Positions 16,653-25,183 of a stretch of DNA of 64,000 nucleotides are shown piece by piece. A model generated the notes under the pieces. It saw nothing but the letters and a program-made list of their open reading frames with translations, made no database searches and was not told where the DNA came from. Made by a program: the position numbers and the translations under genes. The DNA is from an uncultured Methanobrevibacter sp. (GTDB taxonomy: Archaea; Methanobacteriota; Methanobacteria; Methanobacteriales; Methanobacteriaceae), in NCBI RefSeq assembly GCF_946184425.1, contig NZ_CAMHFP010000006.1, positions 1 to 64,000 of the forward strand, in the 5' to 3' direction. Position 1 is the stretch's first letter. Each line of letters starts with the position of its first letter.

Positions 16653-18023
16653 ATTAGTGACGATGTTGATATGATGTGTGGACTTGAAATCCACGTACAA
16701 TTAGAAACCGAATCAAAATTATTCTGTGATTGTCCTACCAATTATCAGGATGCACCAATAAATTCAAACATCTGCCCAGTTTGTTTGAATCAACCAGGTG
16801 CTAAACCACATCCAACAAATGAAAAAGCATTAGAAAATGCATTAATGATTGCCCTAATGCTTAACTGTGAAATCGATCAAGATGTTATTTATTTCATGAG
16901 AAAACATTATGATTATCCTGACTTACCATCAGGTTATCAGAGAACTTCAGTTCCAATTGGAATTAACGGAGAATTGAACGGAATCAGAATTAGAGAGATT
17001 CACGCTGAAGAAGACCCTGGTCAATTTAAACCTGACAGAGGTACTGTTAACTTCAACCGTTCAGGAATTCCACTAGTTGAAATTGTTACTGAACCAGATA
17101 TCAAATCACCTGAAGAAGCAAGAAACTTCTTAAAAGAATTAATTCGTGTTTTACAATACAGTGGAGGAGCTCGTGGAGAAGGTACCATGAGAGCAGACGT
17201 TAACATTTCCATCAATGGAGGAAACAGAGTGGAAATGAAAAACGTTAACTCCATCAAAGGTGCTTATAAAGCATTGAAATTTGAACTTGTAAGGCAAAAA
17301 AACCTCATGAAAAGAGGAGTTGAAGTTAAACAAGAAACTCGTGCATATCTAGAATCTCAAATGATTACAGTAGGTATGAGGATGAAAGAGGATGCTGATG
17401 ATTACAGATTCATTACAGATCCAGATTTACCTCCAATGAAGATTTCTGATGAAACCATCCAAAGAATTTTAGATACCATGCCAGAAGCTCCTCACAACAA
17501 AGTGAAAAGATTTGTTGAGGAATATAATATCGACGAAGAATCTGCAAAAGTTTTAACATCAGAACTTGATTTAGCTATTGCCTATGAAGAAGTTGTAAAA
17601 GAAATTGACTCTAAATTTGCTGCAAAAATCATGAGAGATGAACTTAAAAGAGTATTATCATATAATAAACTAGACTTTGCAGACAGCGAAATTACATCTG
17701 AAGATTTAATAGAGTTCTTAAAAATGCTTCAAGACAAAGAGATTACCGCAAAAGCAGGACACAAAATCATAGAACAAATGCCAAACAATGATAAATCTCC
17801 AAAAGCTATTGCTGAAGAATTAGGTTTACTTGGTGTTGTAAAAGATGATGAAGTATTAGCAGCAGTAAAACAAGCTATTGAAGAAAATCCTAAGGCTGTT
17901 GATGACTACTTAGGCGGTCAAAAAGCTTCACTCAATTTCCTTGTTGGGCAAGTTATGAGGATAACCCGTGGAAAAGCGGATCCTGGCGAAACAGTGAAAT
18001 TATTAAAAGAGAATATTGAATAA
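16653..18023 (+). CDS. gatB: Aspartyl/glutamyl-tRNA amidotransferase subunit B, probable ATT start
   Basis: GatB is the kinase/tRNA-binding subunit of GatCAB, which amidates mischarged Asp-tRNA-Asn in archaea. Signatures are MCGLEIHVQLET, the zinc cysteines CDCP and CPVCLNQPGAKP, HYDYPDLPSGYQRT, and a C-terminal helical YqeY-like domain. An ATG at 16671 would give the classic N-terminus MMCGLEIH, but it has no ribosome binding site. GGAGG at 16641-16645 is exactly seven bases before an in-frame ATT at 16653, the spacing used by neighbours, giving six extra residues (start plus SDDVD). The same GGAGG also lies inside an 11-codon ORF (16639-16674) whose stop overlaps the 16671 ATG, so coupled initiation is the alternative. 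Confidence 0.9.
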   Translation: MSDDVDMMCGLEIHVQLETESKLFCDCPTNYQDAPINSNICPVCLNQPGAKPHPTNEKALENALMIALMLNCEIDQDVIYFMRKHYDYPDLPSGYQRTSVPIGINGELNGIRIREIHAEEDPGQFKPDRGTVNFNRSGIPLVEIVTEPDIKSPEEARNFLKELIRVLQYSGGARGEGTMRADVNISINGGNRVEMKNVNSIKGAYKALKFELVRQKNLMKRGVEVKQETRAYLESQMITVGMRMKEDADDYRFITDPDLPPMKISDETIQRILDTMPEAPHNKVKRFVEEYNIDEESAKVLTSELDLAIAYEEVVKEIDSKFAAKIMRDELKRVLSYNKLDFADSEITSEDLIEFLKMLQDKEITAKAGHKIIEQMPNNDKSPKAIAEELGLLGVVKDDEVLAAVKQAIEENPKAVDDYLGGQKASLNFLVGQVMRITRGKADPGETVKLLKENIE

Positions 18024-18037
18024 ATGGAGGATGCAAA

Positions 18038-18844
18038 ATGGCAGGAAAAAAATCATATGTTAAAGATTATATGACAAAGAATGTTATTAATGTTACTCCT
18101 GAAACAAAAACAGATGAAGTTATCAACCTTATGAAAGAAAGTCGTCACAATAGTTATCCCGTTGTTGAAAACGGTAAATTAGTAGGTATGATAACTGCAT
18201 TTGACATCATATCAAAAGAATGGGCAGACACTGTTAGAGATTTAATGACTACCCAATTAGTAGTTGCAAATCAAGATTTAGCAATTAACGATGCTTCAAG
18301 AGTAATGTTTAGAAAAGGAATTTCAAGAATGCCTGTTGTAGATGAAACTGGAGCATTAGTCGGAATTATTACAAACACAGATATGGTCAGATCACACATC
18401 GAAAGGTCAACACCAACAAAAGTAGAATACTTCAAAAAAACCATGGAACAACTGTATGGAATAAAAACTACTTTAAGGCATATGCCTGTTGAAACTAATA
18501 AATTAAGACCTACACAAGATAAGGTTTTTGCTGATGAACTTGAAGGAAGAGCATATGAATTAGAAAAAGGGTTAGCAGAACCAGCTATCGTTGTGAAAAC
18601 TGGAGACCGTTGGATTCTTGTTGATGGGCATCACAGAGCAGTAGCATCCAAACAAAAAGGATATGATACTGTTGATTCATATGTTGTTGACTTAGGTCAG
18701 GACATTAAATTAGGAATGGAAAAAACTGCAGATAGAGCAGGAATTAAAACATTTAATGATATTGAAATCATTGACGATGACAAACATCCATTAATTGCTC
18801 TTACAGAAAGTATCCAAGACCAGGCATCAAAGGATGATGATTAA
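18038..18844 (+). CDS. Tandem CBS domains fused to a ParB/SerK-fold domain
   Basis: Two CBS domains (about residues 8-60 and 66-125) would bind adenine nucleotides or SAM and act as a sensor. They are joined to a ParB/Srx-fold domain (about 150-250) with the motif VDGHHRAVA near residue 200. The same DGHHR motif is found in archaeal ADP-dependent free serine kinase (SerK), so serine phosphorylation is one candidate function; DNA binding as in true ParB is another. The ATG is exactly seven bases after GGAGG and 14 bases after gatB, so the genes are likely cotranscribed. hisE begins on the base after its stop codon. Confidence 0.8.
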   Translation: MAGKKSYVKDYMTKNVINVTPETKTDEVINLMKESRHNSYPVVENGKLVGMITAFDIISKEWADTVRDLMTTQLVVANQDLAINDASRVMFRKGISRMPVVDETGALVGIITNTDMVRSHIERSTPTKVEYFKKTMEQLYGIKTTLRHMPVETNKLRPTQDKVFADELEGRAYELEKGLAEPAIVVKTGDRWILVDGHHRAVASKQKGYDTVDSYVVDLGQDIKLGMEKTADRAGIKTFNDIEIIDDDKHPLIALTESIQDQASKDDD

Positions 18845-19135
18845 ATGGATAATGATAAAATTATTCGTGAAGTATATGAAGTTTTGGAATCAAGAAGAGA
18901 CAATCCTATTGATTCTTATACATCAAATATAATGCAGGACAGTGAAAAAAAAGCTGAAGATAAAATACTTGAAAAAATAGCCGAAGAGGCTGGGGAAGTA
19001 TTGCTCGCTGCAAAAAATGATGAAAACTTAGTATATGAATCTGTGGATTTGATTTTTCACACACTTTTAATTTTAGTTTATAAAGGTGTGGAAATTGATG
19101 AAATTTTTGAAGAATTTTCTCGCAGAAGAAAATAA
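18845..19135 (+). CDS. hisE: Phosphoribosyl-ATP pyrophosphatase
   Basis: HisE hydrolyses phosphoribosyl-ATP to phosphoribosyl-AMP, the second step of histidine biosynthesis. The 96-residue protein is an all-helical MazG-type NTP pyrophosphatase with the metal-binding [12 protein letters not shown] block near residue 46 and a downstream ESVDLIFH acidic motif. The ATG follows directly on the stop of the CBS-ParB gene with no spacer, indicating translational coupling in an operon gatB - CBS/ParB - hisE. Confidence 0.93.
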   Translation: MDNDKIIREVYEVLESRRDNPIDSYTSNIMQDSEKKAEDKILEKIAEEAGEVLLAAKNDENLVYESVDLIFHTLLILVYKGVEIDEIFEEFSRRRK

Positions 19136-19180
19136 TTTAAATAAATATTTTTTCATAATTAGCTGAATATTGGTAAAAAA

Positions 19181-19948
19181 ATGTTTGATACAGTCGCTGA
19201 AAAGAAGTTTTTATTAAAAGAATTAGTTAAAAAAGATTTAACTGCTAAATATAAAGATTCCGTATTAGGTATTCTTTGGAGTTTCTTTAATCCATTATTA
19301 ATAATGTTAGTATTTACTGCAATTTTTTCAATGTTGTTCGGCAGATCAATTGAAAATTATCCGGTTTACTTTTTATCTGGAAGACTAATTTATGATTTTT
19401 ATAACTCTGCAACAAAAGGTGCAATGGGATCTATCAAAAGACATGGAAATCTGTTAAAAAGGATTTATGTGCCAAAATATATGTTTTCAATTAGTGCAGT
19501 ATGTTATGAATTTGTAAACTTTTTAATTTCCTTTGTAATTCTATTTGGAGTAATGATTATAACCGGAGCAAAGTTCTATTTAACAAGCGTATATGCAATT
19601 ATACCAATACTATTATTAATAATATTAATATTTGGAGTAGGATTGATTCTAGCAGTATGTAATACATATTTTTCAGATATTGGATACTTGTACAATGTAT
19701 TTACATTAATTTTAATGTACGCATCAGCATTATTTTATCCTATAGAAATTGTTCCAGTTACAATCCAAAAGATTTTTTCATTGAATCCTATCTATTCTGC
19801 AATTTCATGCTTTAGGGAAGCAGTGGTTTATGGAGTGGTGCCCGATGCAAGCACATTATCCTATTTAGCCGTTTTTGCATTCACAGTATTCTTCATAGGA
19901 ATTTTATTATTCAGCATATATGATAAAAAATTAGCATTAGAAATATAA
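19181..19948 (+). CDS. ABC-2 type polysaccharide/teichoic-acid export permease (Wzm/TagG-like)
   Basis: A 255-residue integral membrane protein with about six transmembrane helices. The N-terminus VKKDLTAKYKDSVLGILWSFFNPL is characteristic of Wzm/TagG permeases that export lipid-linked surface polymers. It is followed 12 bases later by its ATPase partner. It opens a same-strand run of four genes (19181-23819) with 11-13-base gaps that ends with a TagF-like polymerase. In bacteria this arrangement exports wall teichoic acid or O-antigen; the archaeal substrate is unknown. Confidence 0.92.
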   Translation: MFDTVAEKKFLLKELVKKDLTAKYKDSVLGILWSFFNPLLIMLVFTAIFSMLFGRSIENYPVYFLSGRLIYDFYNSATKGAMGSIKRHGNLLKRIYVPKYMFSISAVCYEFVNFLISFVILFGVMIITGAKFYLTSVYAIIPILLLIILIFGVGLILAVCNTYFSDIGYLYNVFTLILMYASALFYPIEIVPVTIQKIFSLNPIYSAISCFREAVVYGVVPDASTLSYLAVFAFTVFFIGILLFSIYDKKLALEI

Positions 19949-19960
19949 AGGGTAATAAAT

Positions 19961-20764
19961 ATGAGCATATTTGATAAATTTCGAAAAACTAATAAAAATT
20001 CCATACTAAAAGACGGAGATAAGGAAGTTGCTATTGAAGTGACAGACTTGGTAATGGAATTTAAAATTACAAAAGATAAAATTGATACCCTTAAAGAATA
20101 CATAATCCGTACAATAAAAAGAAATAAAAAAGAAAAACAAAAAATCAGAATTCTTGATGGAATTTCATTTAAAGTTTATAGAGGAGAAAGAATGGGGGTT
20201 CTTGGATTTAATGGAGCCGGTAAAAGTACTCTTTTAAGAATAATTTCCGGAATTTATGAACCCACCGAAGGAACAGTTAAAATAAACGGAAAAGTCGCAC
20301 CGTTACTGGCTATCAGTGCAGGTTTTGATAAAAACTATACTGGAAAAAATAATATTTTCTTAAACGGTGCCTATTTAAGTATGGACGAAAAATACCTTAA
20401 GGAAAAATATGATGAAATTGTTGAATTTTCAGAATTAGGGGAATTTATAAATTATCCTGTAAAAAATTATTCCAAAGGTATGCAGGCAAAATTAGGTTTT
20501 TCAGTAGCGACTGCAATAAAACCTGATATCCTAATACTCGATGAAGTATTGGGAGTAGGTGACATTAAATTTAAAAGAAAAAGTTCTGCAAAAATTAACG
20601 AAATGATGAAAGATGGAGTTACTGTTCTTCTTGTTTCTCATTCCATAGGACAAATAAAAAAGATCTGTGACAGATGTATCTGGATTGAAAATGGAAAAAT
20701 TGTAATGGAAGGGGAAGCGAAAAAAGTTTGTGAAGCTTATGTAAAAAGCAGTAAAAAGAAATAA
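19961..20764 (+). CDS. ABC transporter ATPase for surface polymer export (Wzt/TagH-like)
   Basis: This nucleotide-binding subunit powers the adjacent permease. The 267 residues show Walker A GFNGAGKST near residue 86, the ABC signature in NYSKGMQAKLGF, Walker B ILILDEVLGVGD and an H-loop in LLVSHS. The long N-terminal extension before Walker A, rich in Lys, is typical of the Wzt/TagH type. There is no C-terminal carbohydrate-binding domain of the kind in O9a-type Wzt. A GGGT ribosome-binding element precedes the ATG. Confidence 0.94.
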   Translation: MSIFDKFRKTNKNSILKDGDKEVAIEVTDLVMEFKITKDKIDTLKEYIIRTIKRNKKEKQKIRILDGISFKVYRGERMGVLGFNGAGKSTLLRIISGIYEPTEGTVKINGKVAPLLAISAGFDKNYTGKNNIFLNGAYLSMDEKYLKEKYDEIVEFSELGEFINYPVKNYSKGMQAKLGFSVATAIKPDILILDEVLGVGDIKFKRKSSAKINEMMKDGVTVLLVSHSIGQIKKICDRCIWIENGKIVMEGEAKKVCEAYVKSSKKK

Positions 20765-20776
20765 AAAGGTTTAAAA

Positions 20777-21286
20777 ATGGATAAAAGATGGGTATTAATC
20801 ATAATAATTGCAATAATAGGATTAGGGTCAATGTATTTGGTAATAGAAAATTCAACCACAGTTGGTAGTGCAATATCAACTTTCGGAAAAACTACCATAA
20901 CACTACCTGAAGGATTTTCTGTTGAAAAAAGCGATGATGCATCTCTAGAATTATACAATAAACATAGCAACGAAACAATTGACATTTATGATCTTGGAAA
21001 AGAAAATTATCCAAGAGAAGAATTAATAAATTTAACATTACTATATCAAGATATAGAGGATTATGACAAAGTATCCAATATGACTCATAAAAAAATCAAC
21101 AATATAACAGTGTATCAAGTACAAATGAGTAATGAAAATAAAACAGATATACATTCAAGTTTTTATTATCACAATCATGATTACATCGTTTCAATGAACA
21201 ATTATAAAGATATGAAAAAACTTGAAAAGGATTTGGAATTCATAATATGTACAATGCATCCTGATTATAAACAATCACAAAACTAA
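20777..21286 (+). CDS. Small membrane-anchored extracytoplasmic protein of unknown function
   Basis: A 169-residue protein with one N-terminal transmembrane segment (about residues 5-23) preceded by MDKRW. The rest should face outside: it is polar, has several Asn-x-Ser/Thr sites, and holds the run TITLPEGFSVEK then a mixed alpha/beta pattern. I do not recognise the family, although the LPEGFSVE stretch resembles small PsbP/MOG1-fold exported proteins seen in these methanogens. AGG lies seven bases before the ATG. Its place between the export ATPase and the TagF-like polymerase suggests a role in assembling the same polymer. Confidence 0.8.
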   Translation: MDKRWVLIIIIAIIGLGSMYLVIENSTTVGSAISTFGKTTITLPEGFSVEKSDDASLELYNKHSNETIDIYDLGKENYPREELINLTLLYQDIEDYDKVSNMTHKKINNITVYQVQMSNENKTDIHSSFYYHNHDYIVSMNNYKDMKKLEKDLEFIICTMHPDYKQSQN

Positions 21287-21299
21287 AAGAGGAATTAAG

Positions 21300-23819
21300 T
21301 TGAGTGGATTTAAATTTACTATCATTACACGCACCAATAATTCAAAGCAAGATGCTGAAAAAACACTCAACTCAATAATTGGACAGACACTAGATTTTGA
21401 AGAGAATATTGAAATCATCATACTTGAAGATGATTTAGGTGATAGTGAGGACATATGCAAAAAATATGTTGACAAATATCCTCGCAACATAAAATACATT
21501 AAATCTGATTCCGACATCATCAATAATGTCGGACTTGAAAACGCATCTGGAAAATACATTCTTTTTTTAAAAGCTAATGATTATTTAAGTGAACAGACAT
21601 TAGAACATTCATTAACAGTGTTAAATAAGCATGAAGACATTAATCTATTAATATTACCAATTTTCTACCATAAAAATGGAAGAACTGAAAAATATCTAAA
21701 CCATGACATTAAAGATACAAAAATCATTGATTTATATGAACATCCTGAGGCAGTGCAGTTATTAGGTCCTTCCACAATCATTAAAAAAGAATCGATTAAA
21801 GATACCCATTATCTGAATGAATACAATAGCCATGCCACTTTTTTAAATGAGATAACATTGAAAAATTCTAAATTAGGAATCTGTAAAGCAGGACAATATT
21901 ACATTGAAAATATTGAAGAAAAAATTTTGCCTACAGAAGAAATAAGTTTTGATAAAGAGGAATATTCCAAGTTTATAGAAAACAATTTTAATCAATTAAT
22001 AGAAAAAAGCAAAAATAATTCTGAGGAAATTCCAAAATTTGTACAATATGAATTATTAAATCAATTCAAATGGATTTCATTTATTAAAACTTCAAAAGAA
22101 GAATTGAATTTATCCAAATTAAAACATTGCATTACCTACATCGATGATGAACTAATATTAAACAATATTTTAATTGATGAAGACACTAAGATATTTGCAT
22201 TTCTATTGAAATATGGTGAAATTCCAGATGAATTTAAAGAAAAACTGAATCTGAGCACTGTATTCATCGATATTTATGATATTATTGACAATGAATTACA
22301 CATATTAGTCAGTCTGATTAACACAGCCACAAGAAACTTAGATATTTTAATGAATGGGGAAAAAATTAAAACTGAACTGAAAGAATTTCCACAATATGAT
22401 AAATACAGTTTAGGGCATAAATATGCTTCAGAGTATTCCGTTCAAGCAGTAATACCCTTGACAACTGATAAAAAATATGAACTCGAATTTGAATCAGAAA
22501 ATAAAAGGTTGCATATAGATTTCTCAAGACCATGCAATTTCTCTAAAAATGTAGGATATAACAAAACCAAACATTACTTAAGTATTTTGAAAAATTATAC
22601 CATTGTAATTCAGAAAAAAACTGGATTAAAATGGATTAAACAGGAAATTAAGTCATTATTCCATATAGGAATGAAATATAAAGTTGAATTTATAAAAACA
22701 GCCCCATTCAGAATAGCTTATATGTTAGGATATCCATTTTTAAAAAATAAACGAATATGGTTTTATATGGACAGACCAAATGAGTCTGATGACAACGGAC
22801 TGCATCTTTTCAAATATTCCGTCAAACAGGATGAAAATATTGAAAAATACTTCATTTTAGATTCTAAAAATCCTGATTATGAAAATATTAAAAAAATTGG
22901 GAAGGTAATACCGTACAAATCTCTTAAACATAGATTTTTAGGATTATACGTCGAAAATATAATTTCATCACATCCTGACAATGAAATCATATACCCATTT
23001 TGGGGGAGTTATCCATTTTTTGCAGGGCTTTTAAAATCGAATAATATATTTTTACAGCATGGAATACTTAAAGACAATATTTCTGATTGGTTAAATAAAA
23101 AGAACATGAATTTATCTTTCTTTTTAGTTAGTTCAAAAAGAGAATATGAATCAACATTTGCATATCCTTACAACTATGAAAAAGATGTTGTTCAATTACA
23201 GGGCCTACCTAGATATGACAATCTAAAAAATATAGAAGATAAACATGAAATAATTATTATGCCCTCATGGAGAAGATATCTGACTGGGAAATCAAGTGAC
23301 TACATAGAAAAAACTGAATATTTCAAAAAATTTAATAGTTTGATAAACAATGAAAGATTGATTGATAAAGCAAAAGAATACAATTATGAAATTATCTTCA
23401 GACCTCATCCGAATGTGTACAATTTTATAGAGTTATTCGATGAGAATGACTATGTAAAAATAGATTATGAAAAAACTAAATTCCAGACATTGTTTAACAA
23501 CGGATCTTTATTAATTACTGATTATTCTTCAGTGGCTTTTGATTTTGCATATCTATACAAACCAGTGATTTACTATCAATATGGTGAAGATTACCACTTT
23601 AATGTTGAAGAAAGCTTTTTTGATTATGAAACAATGGGAATGGGAGACATATGTAAAAATGAAGAAGAACTTGTGGATCTGATTATAGAATATATTGAAA
23701 ACCACTGTAGAATTAAAGAAAAATATTCCAAAAGAATTGATGAATTCTTCTTATTCAATGACAAAAACAACTGTAAAAGGGTTCACGAAGCAATTAAAAA
23801 AGTTCCTCTAAAGGATTAA
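21300..23819 (+). CDS. GT2 glycosyltransferase fused to CDP-glycerol glycerophosphotransferase (TagF/TagB-like)
   Basis: This is an 839-residue two-part enzyme. Residues 1-110 form a GT-A glycosyltransferase start (FTIITRTNNSKQDAEKTL and ILEDDLGD), followed by a variable middle region. The C-terminal 400 residues match CDP-glycerol:poly(glycerophosphate) glycerophosphotransferase: FLQHGILKDN, LQGLPRYDNL, IMPSWRRYLTG, FRPHPN and LLITDYSSVAFDFAYLYKP. In Gram-positive bacteria this enzyme polymerises teichoic acid on the inner membrane face before TagGH export; here it follows a TagG/TagH pair. The start is a TTG exactly seven bases after GAGG, so it is well supported. The 3' end overlaps the convergent GNAT gene by 12 bases. 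Confidence 0.92.
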   Translation: MSGFKFTIITRTNNSKQDAEKTLNSIIGQTLDFEENIEIIILEDDLGDSEDICKKYVDKYPRNIKYIKSDSDIINNVGLENASGKYILFLKANDYLSEQTLEHSLTVLNKHEDINLLILPIFYHKNGRTEKYLNHDIKDTKIIDLYEHPEAVQLLGPSTIIKKESIKDTHYLNEYNSHATFLNEITLKNSKLGICKAGQYYIENIEEKILPTEEISFDKEEYSKFIENNFNQLIEKSKNNSEEIPKFVQYELLNQFKWISFIKTSKEELNLSKLKHCITYIDDELILNNILIDEDTKIFAFLLKYGEIPDEFKEKLNLSTVFIDIYDIIDNELHILVSLINTATRNLDILMNGEKIKTELKEFPQYDKYSLGHKYASEYSVQAVIPLTTDKKYELEFESENKRLHIDFSRPCNFSKNVGYNKTKHYLSILKNYTIVIQKKTGLKWIKQEIKSLFHIGMKYKVEFIKTAPFRIAYMLGYPFLKNKRIWFYMDRPNESDDNGLHLFKYSVKQDENIEKYFILDSKNPDYENIKKIGKVIPYKSLKHRFLGLYVENIISSHPDNEIIYPFWGSYPFFAGLLKSNNIFLQHGILKDNISDWLNKKNMNLSFFLVSSKREYESTFAYPYNYEKDVVQLQGLPRYDNLKNIEDKHEIIIMPSWRRYLTGKSSDYIEKTEYFKKFNSLINNERLIDKAKEYNYEIIFRPHPNVYNFIELFDENDYVKIDYEKTKFQTLFNNGSLLITDYSSVAFDFAYLYKPVIYYQYGEDYHFNVEESFFDYETMGMGDICKNEEELVDLIIEYIENHCRIKEKYSKRIDEFFLFNDKNNCKRVHEAIKKVPLKD

Positions 23820-24377
23820 CTCCATATTATTCATACCCCTTTCAAAACTTCCGATTTTTACTCTTTTTTTATTGAAAACTTTAAAGCCAATTTTTTCGTA
23901 AAGTGCTTTAGCACCTTCATTTCTAAAATCCGCATCCAATATGACACGTTTATAATTTCTTGATTTTGCATAGTCAATAGCATCTAAAAGTACTTTTTGG
24001 CCCAAACCCTGACCTCTCATATTTTCATCAATTGCAATTTCAGCAATGTAAAAATCATCATCCTCAATATCACATAGCACAAAATAATCTAAAATATCAA
24101 CGATTATCAACCTTAATGATTTTAAATAAAACTTATGAGAAGTTTTTGAAGTATAAATAATTAATATTCCTATGATATTTCTATTATCATCTAAGATAAC
24201 CTTAAAAAAATCATCAGTCTTTTCTTTTTTCAAATCCCGAGCGATAGTCCTTACAGCTTTGGCAGGACTACTAAAAAGCATGTCAAATGTTCTGAAATCA
24301 ACATCATACACCAATTTAGCAACTTTATCCACATCATGAATTTCAGAATCAAACGTCTCATAACCCATTTTAATCAT
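23808..24377 (-). CDS. GNAT-family N-acetyltransferase (RimI-like)
   Basis: This soluble acyltransferase of 189 residues uses acetyl-CoA. The CoA-binding motif A is seen as [14 protein letters not shown] near residue 136, followed by [14 protein letters not shown]. The acceptor cannot be told. It overlaps the 3' end of larB by 8 bases on the same strand, so it is translated from the larB mRNA. A second ATG at 24368 is an alternative start. Confidence 0.88.
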   Translation of the reverse strand: MIKMGYETFDSEIHDVDKVAKLVYDVDFRTFDMLFSSPAKAVRTIARDLKKEKTDDFFKVILDDNRNIIGILIIYTSKTSHKFYLKSLRLIIVDILDYFVLCDIEDDDFYIAEIAIDENMRGQGLGQKVLLDAIDYAKSRNYKRVILDADFRNEGAKALYEKIGFKVFNKKRVKIGSFERGMNNMELIL

Positions 24378-25131
24378 TGTTTACAATAGTTAAGGCAAAT
24401 ACTCCAGCCCCAAATCCATTATCTATGTTTACAACTGCAATTCCCGGTGCGCAAGATTGAAGCATCGCATCAAGCGCAACCCTTCCTCCTTCACCGACAC
24501 CATAACCAATAGAAGTCGGAACTCCAATTACAGGAACATCAACTAAACCTGCAACAACAGACGGAAGTGCACCTTCCATGCCTGCGCAAACAATGAATGC
24601 CTTAACCCCCTCTTTTACCATATGTGCAATTTGAGGAAACAGTCTATGAATCCCCGCAACACCAATATCATAAGAGGTGATTGCTTCACATCCCCCCTCT
24701 TCAACAATCACTCTTGCTTCTTCAGCAATCTTAATGTCCGAAGTTCCAGCAGTGATAATTCCTATTTTGGCTTGCGGTTCCTTTTCAATTATTTCCTTCC
24801 GGATTACCAAAATTTGAGCTCTTTTATTATAATCAAAAATAAAGGAATTTTCACCCAAGTCACTTAATATTCTTTCATATCTTTCATTGGATAATTTTGT
24901 TATAATTAAATCCTCATCACTTGTTTGAAGATATTTTTTAATTATTAAAATTAAATCATCATACTCTTTACTTGGAGCAAATACAGCTTCAGGAAAACCT
25001 GTACGATCATTCCGTTTAATATCAAACTTAGCAACATCATCAAATTCTAAAATAGCATCAGCTTTTAAGAGATTTTCAGCTTCTTCAATATTAATTTCCC
25101 CATTGACCAATCTTTCAAGAATCTCTTTCAT
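24370..25131 (-). CDS. larB: LarB-type pyridinium dicarboxylic acid/AIR-carboxylase-like protein
   Basis: LarB carboxylates and hydrolyses nicotinic acid adenine dinucleotide in the first step of the nickel-pincer nucleotide cofactor pathway of lactate racemase and related enzymes. The 253-residue protein has the PurE-like core [45 protein letters not shown] and [13 protein letters not shown]. No larC or larE is in view. The ATG lies about 25 bases from the centre of a palindromic TATA element shared with divergent hypF, and there is no Shine-Dalgarno, so the mRNA should be leaderless. The GNAT gene is cotranscribed. Confidence 0.93.
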   Translation of the reverse strand: MKEILERLVNGEINIEEAENLLKADAILEFDDVAKFDIKRNDRTGFPEAVFAPSKEYDDLILIIKKYLQTSDEDLIITKLSNERYERILSDLGENSFIFDYNKRAQILVIRKEIIEKEPQAKIGIITAGTSDIKIAEEARVIVEEGGCEAITSYDIGVAGIHRLFPQIAHMVKEGVKAFIVCAGMEGALPSVVAGLVDVPVIGVPTSIGYGVGEGGRVALDAMLQSCAPGIAVVNIDNGFGAGVFALTIVNND

Positions 25132-25147
25132 AGTATTAATTAGGATA

Positions 25148-25165
25148 AAATTTTATATAAAATTT
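25148..25165. promoter_or_regulatory. Symmetric TATA element shared by larB and hypF
   Basis: AAATTTTATATAAAATTT is a perfect 18-bp palindrome centred at 25156.5. The larB start codon begins 25.5 bases to one side and the hypF start codon 27.5 bases to the other. Those are the distances from TATA box to transcription start in archaea, so one element could direct two leaderless mRNAs. Confidence 0.7.
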
Positions 25166-25183
25166 AACTTAAATAATATATTT

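Noticed and set aside
25103-25183. Extended HypF N-terminus overlapping larB
   Set aside because: It would run through the shared TATA palindrome and is absent from the HypF family, whose acylphosphatase domain starts just after the 25184 ATG.
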